Assembly: GCA_014529385.2 (NCBI GenBank)
Contig: CM043959.1
Location: 54,128,253 to 54,192,252, forward strand
DNA length: 64,000 nt
Reading direction: 5' to 3'
DNA from: Adiantum capillus-veneris
Lineage: Eukaryota; Streptophyta; Polypodiopsida; Polypodiales; Pteridaceae
A program made the translations under genes and the position numbers. This document shows positions 27,000-37,200 of the stretch, piece after piece; the stretch's first letter is position 1, and the number at the start of each line of letters is the position of its first letter. A model generated the notes under the pieces. It was not told the DNA's origin and searched no databases. It saw only the letters and a program-made list of their open reading frames with translations.

Positions 27000-29300
27000 C
27001 AAGCTAGAAAGTCCAAAATCTTGTTTCTGGGGCTCAAAAGTAAATAATCACGATTAGTTACTTTTCTCAGTTTCTACACTTTTTAGGTTTGTTTTGCCAA
27101 GTAATTACCTTGTTGTGGTCTCTGGACAAGTTTGGTTGAGTTTGATCAAGATTTTGTCCAAGTTATCAACTGTTTAGTGTCTGCAGACTCTGATTCCAAG
27201 AATCTGGCTTAAGTCTCAATTTTGTGATCCAAATTTCACCAAATTTGATTTGTGGAGTCTACTTGATGTGCTTGACCCTATGGTATACTTAGTTGTGCAA
27301 AATTTCTCAATTATGGAGCAAATATAAATAATCACGATTATTTACTGCAATTTTTATTTTTTTATTTTTAAAAATAATACTAAATTTTTAATTTTTTCCT
27401 CAAAAGTAAATAATCGTGATTATTTACTTTTGGTAATTTTTTGCATAATTTTGGTCAACTGAGCATGTACATTTGTTTAACACATCAATATAAGCCTATG
27501 AGTCAAGTTTCACTGAATTTGAACAAGATTTACCAAGTCACACTGAAATACTCGACATTCAGTACAAATTTTAGTTTTTATCAAGGTTTTGGTATGTTTT
27601 GTGATCCAAACTTCATGAGCCTTCACAAAAGATGTTTGCAATCATGCTTAGAGTCTATGGTATCAACCTTGATCAATTTTGAGCCAAAAGTTAATAATCA
27701 CGATTATTAACTTTTGACCTAAAATGAACAATTTTTTCAACTTTTTCACTAGACAGTCTTTTTATGATCTATTTTGAGCCTATGAATCAAGTTAAAACTT
27801 AATTTGAACAAGATTCATCAAGTCAGACTCAATTTCTCAACAATCAGTACATATTTCAATTTTTACCAAGTTTTTAGCCTGTTTTGTGATCCAAACTCTA
27901 TGAGCCTTCACAAAAGACGTTTGCAATCATGCTTAGAGTCTATGGTATCAACCTTGATCAGTTTTGAGCCAAAAGTTAATAATCGCGATTATTAACTTTT
28001 GACATAAATGAACAATTTTTTCAACTTTTCACTAGACAGTTTTTTTATGATCTATTTTGAGCCTATGAATCAAGTTAAAACTTAATTTGAACAAGATTCA
28101 TAAAGTCATACTCAATTTTTCGACAATCAGTACAAATTTCAGTTTTTTACCAAGTTTTTAGCATGTTTTGTGATCCAAACTCTATGAGCCTTCACAAAAG
28201 ATGTTTGCAGTCATGCAAAGAGTCTCTGGTATCAACCTTGATCAGTTTTGAGCCAAAAGTAAATAATCGTGATTATTAACTTTTGAACTAAAATGAACAA
28301 CTTTTTCAACTTTTTCACTAGACAATCTTTTTATGATCTATATTGAGTCTCTGAGTCAAGTTAAAACTTAATTTGGACAAGATTCACCAAGTTTATCAAT
28401 TGTTTCGTGTCCGCAGACTTCAAGAATCTGGCTTAAGTCTCACTTTTGTGATCCAAATTTCACCAAATTTGATTTGTGGAGTCTACTTGATGTGCTTGAC
28501 CCTGTGGTATGCCCAAATTTGCAAGATTGTCAAAATTTGGAGCAGATGTAAATAATCGCGATTATTTACTTCTACTAAATTTTTACAAGTTTTTGTTCCA
28601 ATCTTGACACAGATCTGTTAAGCACCTCAAGTTAAGGCCTCTAGCCAAGTTTCATCAAGTTTGGACAACTTTTGGTCAAATGGTCATGAGTTTTCTGTCC
28701 ATAGACTAACTTTGTAAAATTGGTCACAATTTTCAATCCACTGATCCAAATCTTACCAAATTTGGTTTGTGGGCTTATTACAACATGGTAAAACTAGTGG
28801 TATGCCGACTTGGTAAAAAAAGTTGAAAAATGGGGCAGATATAAATAATCGCGATTATTTATAACTGATAAATTTTTTCATCTTTTTGATCAAGTGATCA
28901 TGTACAAAGGTTTATCACATCAATATAAGCCTATGAATCAAATTTAATCAAGTTTGGACAAATTTTTTCCCAATTTACCCTCAAGTTTTAAAAAGTCAGT
29001 ACAAACTTTAGTTTTTACCCAGTTTTTTGCCAGTTTGGTGATCCAAATCTTTTGGGCCCTTACAAAAGTTGTTTGTATACATGAAAGGAGTCAATGGTAT
29101 GAACCTTAGTCAAATCTGAGCTGAAAGTTAATAATCACGATTATTAACTTTTGGCCCAAAACTGACACTTTTTTGAACTTTTCACTAGAGAGTCTTTTCA
29201 TGATCTATTTTGACCCTACAAATCAAGTCAAAACTTAATTTGGCCTAAAATGTCAAGAAAAAGTAAATAATCTGAGTTTTGGCCAACTCTTGAAAATTTT
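27000..29300. repeat. About 285-bp degenerate array, each unit with a 22-bp palindrome
   Basis: Palindromes with core AATAATCGCGATTATT or close variants lie at 27040-27061, 27324-27345, 27406-27427, 27690-27711, 27975-27996, 28259-28280, 28548-28569, 28841-28862 and 29127-29148, plus a half site at 29263. Apart from one extra site at 27406, steps are 284-293 bases. Those at 27975, 28548 and 28841 are perfect over 22 bases. Surrounding sequence also repeats (GTGATCCAAA, CACAAAAGATGTTTGCA, TATGGTATCAACCTTGATCA). It forms the untranslated leader of LTR-B. Confidence 0.9.
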
Positions 29301-29819
29301 ATCTCAAAGTGTTCTTGAGCTTATCCACTGGTTCATACAAGTTTTAAGCTTACTCTCCAGTCGGATTGAGTGGTTTAAAGTCTTTTCGTGCTATTTCTAG
29401 CCGTAGACCTGAAATTCTGCAGCTTCCAATAACAACTCACACTTGATTCTTTCAGAGAGAGCAATGTTTTGAAATCCACCTCGGATCCTACTTACCCTAC
29501 TCCTAGATTCTCATGCAAAGGGATTGTGGAAAGTGTCCACAAACACTAATTTTCTTGTTTTTTATGGTTTCCTGAGCATTGATCTTAAGACTTGTCACGT
29601 CTACCAATCATTCTCAAAATCCTACTCTATCTTTACAATCCTACAATCCTAAAGGCACTCAGCAAGTACGATTACTTCCAAGCTACCTCTACACAGCAAA
29701 AGACGACAATCTTAAGCTATGCGGTTTCTAAAAAGAAAGTTTTACTCTAGGTGAACCTAGAGGAAGTTAATGGACAACTACACAAGACGCTCGTGTTTTC
29801 CCTGGTTTAGGTCTATTCG

Positions 29820-29837
29820 TCCCCGGCAACAGCGCCA
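29820..29837 (-). other. LTR-B primer-binding site, tRNA-Asp
   Basis: The plus strand reads TCCCCGGCAACAGCGCCA, one base from the plant tRNA-Asp 3' end (TCCCCGGCAACGGCGCCA), two bases from the LTR edge. This primer is known from Athila/Tat-type and other plant gypsy elements. Confidence 0.85.
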
Positions 29838-29839
29838 AA

Positions 29840-30850
29840 TGAGGGACGCATGTCTAACCTCATCATCCTATCTTATTGCAATATTAGCGAGAACCATGAT
29901 TAAATTGTCAATCTATGGGACGAACCTGACTCGACTAGTGCATAGAGGCTACAAGAGGTTGTCAATCTCTCAAAAAACAACTAACAACTCGCATCTAACT
30001 CAAGCTACACTCAAGTGACTAAAATCACCAAAAGCCAATCGCTCATCGACAAACAAATCACATCCGTTACAGCATCAAATGACATCCAAAGGTAACGAAA
30101 CTTCTACGACAAGTTTATAAGACCTAAGCACACATGCTTATGGTCTCAAATCCCACTTTAGGTCAAGTTTCAAAATCGCGATTATTAACAGCAGTGGATT
30201 TTTGACCTAGTCGTTTTCGACCCAGAATGCATCTAAATGCTTAGCAATGATGCCCCAATACCCTGCCTATGCTTAGTTTTTGATTTGAACGTGTAAATTC
30301 CTAGTTATGATGAAATTCGGCCACGGGTCAGTGATGCCAAAAGCTACGAACTACTGTGAACTGCTTACGCCAATGCGTAGAGCTCTTACCTACGGTTACA
30401 ATGCAACGAACGTGACTGCAATGTGACAAGCAGGGAGGGAGTAGGAAGCGCGAGAAGGAGAGGAGTGAGCGCTGTTAGCTCACACTGTGTATTTATTATC
30501 CAAAAACTTAACAAAATCTTTGCAAAGTTGGCTTTTATACCTTAGCCAAGGTCCAAAATGTGTAATGTCCGGTGCCCAAGACCTTTGAGGCTCCACACTT
30601 ATTGTATCTGTAACCTAGGTATACTAACTGACCTATGCTTTACACCTTGGAACTCTTATTGAGCCCGTAACACGTTACAATTATTACAATGGCTAAATAA
30701 TTCAGAAAATTACAATACATGGCCATTTTTTGAAAATGTGAAAAGTGTGTAACTCCAATCTTCACTGCTTCTTCATATTCATCTTCAATGCGCATTCATA
30801 AGGCTTTGATCTTTAGCAGCTCCTGTTAACTGACGTCGGCTCAGTCAACA
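29840..30850 (-). repeat. LTR-B 5' LTR
   Basis: It starts TGAGGGACGCATGTC next to the primer site and ends ...CAGTCAACA where GyC gag resumes. The first 450 bases match 17490-17941; the remaining 560 have no partner in the window. It includes the palindrome half-motif near 30178. Confidence 0.75.
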
Positions 30851-30908
30851 GCAACCAAAATCCTTTAAACAATCAACATCCTACTCAACCTTCCAATAAT
30901 AACAAAAA
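30851..30908 (+). pseudogene. Gypsy gag, third piece (GyC)
   Basis: Starts GCAACCAAAATCCTTT, identical over 16 bases to the GyA gag (reverse of 22690-22705), and runs to TAACAAAAA, the left target duplication of the TIR element. Gag resumes at 38693. Confidence 0.8.
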
Positions 30909-30964
30909 GGAGGATATTTCCAGGCGAGCAATTTTTGGTGAGCGCTTTTTAGGAATTAGGTGAG
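30909..30964 (+). repeat. Left TIR of the ParB-MTase element
   Basis: Starts GGAGGATATTTCCA then GGCGAGCAATTTTTGG. GCGAGC-type hexamers recur in both ends and may be transposase-binding motifs. Confidence 0.85.
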
Positions 30965-31017
30965 AAAATTCCTAAAAAGATTCTCTCTTCCTCCTTGTCG
31001 ACTCTTTCGCTTTTTTC

Positions 31018-31027
31018 ATATCTCTCT

Positions 31028-31102
<75 letters not shown>
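31018..31102. repeat. (TC)n(GA)n microsatellite
   Basis: A short TC run flips into a GA run of about 72 bases. A second GA run (31278-31322) arose in the neighbouring duplication. Confidence 0.9.
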
Positions 31103-31107
<5 letters not shown>

Positions 31108-31274
31108 AGGGAGGTTGAGACATAGACAAAGGTATGCGAGCTAAGGGTACTTAAAACAATAACATCTATTAATAATAGAAAGTTACATTTTATTGCACTT
31201 GCATTACATAAGCAAGAAGCGTTCATCTTCTGGAAGGCCCGGTTTTAGGAGTAGATGTGATGCCTTCGAGTGGC

Positions 31275-31328
<54 letters not shown>

Positions 31329-31502
31329 AGGGAGGTTGAGACATAGACAAAGGTATGCGAGCTAAGGGTACTTAAAACAATAACATCCATTAATAATAGA
31401 AAGTTACATTTTATTGCACTTGCATTACATAGGCAAGAAGCGTTCATCTTTTGGAAGGCCCGGTTTTAGGAGTAGATGTGATGCCTTCGAGTGGCAAAAG
31501 AA
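31102..31502. repeat. Tandem duplication, period 221
   Basis: The segment beginning GGTATTAGGG at 31102 recurs at 31323 and carries the 3' end of the adjacent small ORF plus a GA run. The two copies are nearly identical, so the duplication is recent. Confidence 0.85.
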
Positions 31503-31784
31503 GATTCACCACGTTCCTTAGTTGCTGCGTCATCTCCTCCTCATCCTCCTTTGTGATGAGCCCAATCTTCTTCCAGCAAGAGAAAGCGAATTGTCCCTTC
31601 TCGACCAAGCTGAGTAAGGTCCGCATATTGACTTCCTTGCAGCAATGATAGAGGTGATACACATTGATTGTTGCCTTTAGAGACTCCCTAAACCAGTCGG
31701 CTCCATACAACGCCTCTCCGTTGGGAATGGCTTCCATGGCATCCCCCACGCAGACTTGATTTTATTCTCAAGATCATCGGTCAT
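31444..31784 (-). CDS. Small ORF near left TIR, unknown function (frame-shifted N-terminus)
   Basis: From the ATG at 31784 (MTDDLENKIKSAWG) one base must be skipped at a G5 run near 31750 to enter the open frame that ends at 31444 (101 residues from its own first ATG). It encodes ALYGADWFRESLKATINVYH and LITKEDEEEMTQQLRNVVN, a helical, moderately acidic protein with no recognised domain. Its C-terminal codons are duplicated next to it. It may be a separate gene or the last exon of the minus-strand gene that starts near 33435. Confidence 0.4.
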
Positions 31785-32373
31785 TGTGAAAAGTAATAGA
31801 GGTGTGCAACGAAAGCTACTGGACACTTTCACAAAAATAGATTCAAGCAATGGTAATTTTTAGCCATTGTGAAAATATTATATTAATTTATTCACGATTT
31901 GACAAACAAACAACCATTTTCCAAATTTGAAAAAAACAACAAATCAATGTACCAAAATGTGGCCATCATAAGATAAAATTAGAAACTAGTACAGTTGTCC
32001 ATTTTGTGAAGCATACAAACAAAAAGTGAGAATTGACAAATGCTATGCATCCATGCCTTGATAGGTCCGGCTTTGGCTCAGTGCCCTGAAGATATCAGCA
32101 TCTGCCAGAATTGGTTGATGGATAAACATGTTCTCATTTTGGCTTAACCCTAGCACACGCAGATAAATAAAATACAAATGTTTACATGCAAGATATGGTT
32201 TTTGCTTTGACACCTATTCCATGAAGTCTAGACATGTGCATGATGGCTGGTTGCAAATACAAACTTTGTACATCTCAACATGACCATCTTCACTTTTGGT
32301 CTCTACTTGAAGACCTCATTAACAACATCTGTTGCACATATCTCTTCTACGACCTTCGCTCTCAAGGCTAGTG

Positions 32374-32883
32374 CTAAACTGATCTTGCGAGCAACATCCT
32401 CAGAAATGGAAGTCCGATAACGTACACACACACACCATCTCGCATTGTGGCTCTTGCACCGCCTTCAGGAGTGGATGTATCTTTTGACTTGAAAGGAGAG
32501 TTGGTCATATTTTGTGCAGGAGAAACCGACGTTACATTAGATATTCCTTCTTTGCTGAGCTCCACTTGATACCCCCCTTCATGCAATATTTGCACCTCAT
32601 CCTCCGATAGGTTGGTGCCCACATGCATGGGTCAAGTGTGTGGTGGATGCTGAGGCTGCGGCTCAATGTTCTGGTCTACTATATGGCAATGCAAGACATG
32701 ATCCGGACAAAACCAAAACCATTGACCGGTATCCTTCAAAAGATGGGGCCGGTATTCCAAGGCTAGAACCTGCAATACTACATCCACACCTTCGTCCTCC
32801 CCTTGGCGTGTCGCTACATGTGACCCTACTACCTTGTGGAGTTCGGCGTATGGCCCACATTGCCTCATTGACCTTGCGCTCAA
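32374..32883 (-). pseudogene. Minus-strand gene of the TIR element, downstream exons
   Basis: Two frames follow one another: 32883-32632 (HVATRQGEDEGVDVVLQVLALEYRPHLL region, with WFWFCPDHVLHC) and 32628-32374 (NLSEDEVQILHEGGYQVELS). Both are coding-like in sequence and follow the AT-hook ORF in the same direction, so they are probably exons or frame-shifted parts of one gene. No catalytic motif of any transposase family is seen. Confidence 0.4.
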
Positions 32884-32904
32884 CTACATACTGCCCACCC
32901 GAAC

Positions 32905-33435
32905 CTATACTTCGTTTGGGATTTGTGTTATCCCTTCTTCTGCAAAGTTGATCTTACGTGGTCTTCCACACTTCTTGCGATTTTTGGTGACCGAGTTGTA
33001 CTCAGGCCTATGCGATGCATCATCTTCCACGTTGATAACCTCATTTGGCTTGCGTTTTTGCCTTGATGTCTCCTTATCTCTTGTCAATGGAGTTGGTTGT
33101 TTATACATTGGAGTGCCCTTAGTAGCCTCATTCACTACTCTTATCACTTGGCTGGGACGTTTTTCGTGGGGTTCCACAACCTTTTGTATTGATGGACCCT
33201 TCCCAATGTGTTTTCCATGTCTGTATGAAATGGCCTTTGTGTTCTGTAAGATGGAATTTGCAAGGTCGGTTGTACATGCATCATATAATGAAATGCGTTT
33301 ACGAAAACCCTCCCCTACTAGCCAGCTGCCATGCTTGCTCTCCGCAAGGTTTGTGTGTGGAGTGTTTGGTCCATCAGAGCTACTTTCTACGCACATCATA
33401 ATGCCACCCCAATGTGCAATACGAATTCCCACCAA
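32905..33435 (-). CDS. AT-hook-like protein of the TIR element
   Basis: 176 residues from the ATG at 33435. The first 90 residues have mixed composition (EGFRKRISLYDACTTDLANSILQN); the rest is basic. Near the C-terminus KKCGRPRKINF contains the GRPRK core of an AT-hook, a minor-groove DNA-binding motif. It is transcribed away from the ParB-methyltransferase gene across a CACGTG-rich spacer. Role as a DNA-binding partner of the element is an inference; it could be the N-terminal part of an unrecognised transposase. Confidence 0.5.
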   Translation of the reverse strand: MVGIRIAHWGGIMMCVESSSDGPNTPHTNLAESKHGSWLVGEGFRKRISLYDACTTDLANSILQNTKAISYRHGKHIGKGPSIQKVVEPHEKRPSQVIRVVNEATKGTPMYKQPTPLTRDKETSRQKRKPNEVINVEDDASHRPEYNSVTKNRKKCGRPRKINFAEEGITQIPNEV

Positions 33436-33447
33436 CTAAGCCATGGC

Positions 33448-33695
33448 CACGTGGCGTGCCACATGTACTGTCGACCAGCGATAGTACACGTGGCAGGCCA
33501 CGTGGCCTGTGCGTTGCCTGCGTGGCAGTTCGCTAGGCCATGTGGCACGCCACGTGTACCATCGGCTGTCGACGATACACGTGGCAACTCCATGTGGCCA
33601 CGAGGCGGCTTGCGTGGCCGCTTCGGGGCCACGTGGACTGCCATGTGTGTGTGTCCACATACACACACGTGCACTGGCGTACACGTGTGTGTGTG

Positions 33696-33733
<38 letters not shown>

Positions 33734-33906
33734 CGCGTGTTACACACACATGTTGGCGTGTGTACACACACACACACACGCCAGTGCATGTGTGCATGTT
33801 GTGTGTGGCACAAACACACGCACATGTCCATGGACACGCACATGTCAACACACACGCACGCGCGCACACACGCACACACACCCACGGATATGCACACGCA
33901 TAGACC

Positions 33907-33954
<48 letters not shown>
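33448..33954. promoter_or_regulatory. CACGTG (G-box) cluster between divergent genes
   Basis: CACGTG occurs at 33448, 33487, 33499, 33551, 33578, 33630, 33666, 33682 and 33949. The first half is GC-rich and built from a direct repeat of about 57 bases (33451-33507 and 33543-33600); the second half is a CA/GT microsatellite (runs about 33699-33731 and 33909-33951). Palindromic ACGT-core boxes are known binding sites of plant bZIP and bHLH factors. The position suggests a shared promoter for both gene directions. Confidence 0.6.
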
Positions 33955-33955
<1 letters not shown>

Positions 33956-34228
33956 ATGTACACACACACACACACACCCTTCATCCACCTCTCACACACA
34001 CACATTTCAAATTAATTTAAATAAAAAATTAAAATTAATAAATAAAATTAAAAAGCTTTATAAAGAGCATTGACACACTCTTTTCACTTTCCTCATCTCT
34101 ATTTTCTTCTATTGCACAGATCTCTCACTGTCAAGTCTTCTTTTGCTCACTTATCTTTCTCAAACTCTTAGCTACAATTTCTCATAAGTCATACTTATAT
34201 CTATCTTCTTTAATTCTTTAACGCAAGT

Positions 34229-37200
34229 ATGAGAACAAGAAATCAATCCAAAAATATTGGTGCCGTGGATGAGGTTGATGTTATTGCGTCGCAAGAAGTC
34301 CCTCTGCGATGCACTCAAGAGACCGAACAATCTCCAGCCTTGAGTTCTTTAGATCGCATTGTGTCCATCGTAACCGGAGTGGATGGAACAACATAATCAA
34401 GTGGAGGATTGAGTCATGCTGGGTGGATTCTCATAGAGCTCCATACGATGGAAAACTTCCACGCTTGCCTCTATGTCGACTTCTTTCAAACCCCGCCATC
34501 TGCACACATGATGACCATGTGGTGGATTTGCAACTCTCCATTGCAAACAAAAGATACCAACCAACCATGGCAAGATATATTGTTAGTGAACGGATTCCTA
34601 GGGAGGATCACAAGCAATTTTCTCGTCGTGGTCACCCTTCGAGAGATCTTGCAATGTCATATGATTTGGATGAGGAGCTTCGTCAAATCCCCGAGCTTAG
34701 TCACATGGTCGAGAGGTACTTTGTGGTTTGGGATGGTAATCACAGATTGGAGGCATGGATGCGGTGGATGAACGAGAATGACATCCCAATTGAGAAGGCA
34801 CCAAAGTTGGAGTGCGTTCTAGTTGATTTTCAACCCCATGAGACAACGGAGTTTCTATTGGTTTTGGGAATGATCAATAGGTAAGCCCAACTGTTTTTTT
34901 GCGAATGTAAATGCATCTTATTTTTTTGACAATGTAAATTACAATCGAGTGTTAAACAGGGCCACGAGGGTTTCAGTGCCTCACACAACTACTCATGATA
35001 TTTTCATGATGAGAAAGCTAGGGTTGGCGGACCCTACTTCACTTTTGCAAAAATTTCTTGAAAGAGCGCGTTTGGCAGCAGAAAGGGCTTTGGATTTTAG
35101 GGGTCCAAACAAGTCAAAGTGGCTAAAATTGCCAATGGATGTCCTTTCACAACTCATTTGGAAGGTATGCTTTAAACCAATGCTAAATGAGAATATGTTT
35201 TGATTGCGAAATCTTATTATGTGTATTTTGATTGAGTCCTTGGCAAATGATAGGAAGAGTTCGATGCTATGTATAGTAGTAAAACGGAAGGGCTGCCATC
35301 AAAAGGGAGTTTTCACTATGAGTTGGCACCTGACGCATAGGAGGAAAGCATAATCTAGCGCTATCTCAAACGGAGCAATATTTTATGCGCAAAGGGCTTG
35401 AGATAGCCACCATTGCAAATCCAGAGAATGGCAACGATTTTTTCCAGAAATGTATATCATTTACAGGTTGGGGCGAGAAGACCACCAAAATGACACCCTC
35501 AAGAGTGGCAGAGGTTGCGCGTTCACGCATTAGCCGAAAAGAGTAAGTAAATTTCATTTAAATCATTCGATATCTTTCTCTTTTTATTATGTAGCAATGA
35601 AAAATAAGTCTCGCTTTTCCTTTGCTACTTGATTGATTTGCTCCAAGGTGGTGATGCATCCTTGAAGGAGAATGGCATAGGGTTGACGGAGAAGGCTTGG
35701 ATCCAGTGGCTTTGATATCACGTGTATTGATGGCAATTGGCAAGGGTAGATTTAGTGATTATGTGCACCAGCTAGCAATTTGTTGATAATCTAACTTGTC
35801 ACTTATTGTTTGCTGCAGGAGAGTGCTTGAGATGGCCAAGAAAATGGAGGCCAAGAATCATAATGTTGTTATCCAACACGAGAAGGCTGAAGGTAGACAT
35901 GGTTACGCACTTGCCCACACATTACTGACATACAGACGCAAGCACTTTGACAAGGCCTTCAAGAAGTGGAGTGCTCGGATCAAGTCCACACAGGATCCCT
36001 AAGAGCAACCCCACTTTGCTTGCACGGCACGACGCTTGTTGTACATGTTTGACATCTTTAATTGACAAATTAAGAATGTAGTAGGATACACTAATCTTGT
36101 TCTCGGTGGCTCAAAACATTGTGGTCTTTCTTGTAGATGGTGGAGATATGCTCTTGTCTTCCCCATTCCCGAGCACCCCAGTGATGCATGGTGCATGTTG
36201 GAGAGAGAGGAGATGGGCTTATATCCTGACGAGTGGATAGACGAATTGCGGCCAAAGGGAGCGTGGCTCAAGTGTCCTTGGTGGATGGACTACCCGGACA
36301 AGGAGTACCCACCCGAAGAGGAAGCGCTATATATAGGTATCATACTATATAGTTTTTACCTTTGCCATGCAGCAATACAACATGGGCTCAATAACTGTTC
36401 TTTTTTTAATTAATAGCGGAGCATACTGCGTCACAAAAGAAAACCGTTGTAATCGAGGATGCTCTATCTCCAAACACATCAAAGAAACCGGACAAAAAGA
36501 AACAGGACTCAAAGAAAGACCCGCAAGCACCGTTGGCTGACCGGCAACGTGGGAAGAGAAAGAAGAGGGCTGTTGTTTCCAGTGATAGTGAGAGCGAGCA
36601 TGTGGTTGAGGAGTATTCTATAGAAGTTAGCAATAGTGCTCATAGCCTTGGTGCTATGAGCCACAGTGTACTGACACTTTCCTTCACTCCAAGACCAGTA
36701 GGGGGCATCCAAGAGTCCCCTCCATGTTCACCAGCACATGGCAGGCCTGCATAGGACCTATCAGACATGGCCAGAGTTGTGGGAGATAACCATCCAGGTA
36801 CGTGAAAATTGTTAATGTTGTGTTGTTCTCTTTAACATTGCTTGAAAGATATATTTGATCTTATGTTGCTACATACAGATATGCATGTAGAGCCATGCCA
36901 CCTTGTAGTGCATGCTAGTGTCAAGTGCTTGGCAAAAGCTATTCCAGATGTGTTGTGCAATGATAGGTAAGCCATGCTAATTTACAATCAAAGTTATGTC
37001 CACAATTACAAAGATTGCATGCAGCTCTATGCAGTCACTATGTAGATTCTTGGGCTCTCTATCAAAAAACACGGCAGATGAATCCCAGCTTGAGATTGGG
37101 TGGCGTACGTTTGATGTACATGGCCTTTCCCTTACACACTAGGCCACATGCAACTAGCACGGGTGGGGTTCCTTTATGGAACCAATGGGATAGTGAGCTT

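Larger units (their letters stand above)
17490..30850 (-). mobile_element. Large LTR retroelement LTR-B (tRNA-Asp primed, no RT seen)
   Basis: LTR-like repeats at 17490-17941 and 29840-30850 are in direct orientation. A tRNA-Asp primer site abuts the right one, so the element runs on the minus strand. The outer edges are fixed by the interrupted GyC gag: ...GGGGAAAC before it and GCAACCAAAATCC after it, giving a target duplication GAAAC/GCAAC (4 of 5). Inside are a 3-kb palindrome-rich leader, gag-like ORFs and a weak retropepsin-like ORF, but no RT, RNase H or integrase motif that I can see. It resembles large non-autonomous gag-carrying elements. A second gypsy element (GyA) is nested in it. 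Confidence 0.75.

Noticed and set aside
26990-29300. CRISPR-like array (regular short palindromic repeats)
   Set aside because: Spacers of about 263 bases are themselves homologous to each other, and the context is an LTR-element leader; this is a tandem repeat, not a CRISPR.
33396-34073. Long Cys/Val or His/Thr open frames on both strands
   Set aside because: They are translations of CA/GT microsatellites. The same applies to frames at 6381-6762, 25180-25525, 30972-31447, 38417-38698 and 54874-55373.
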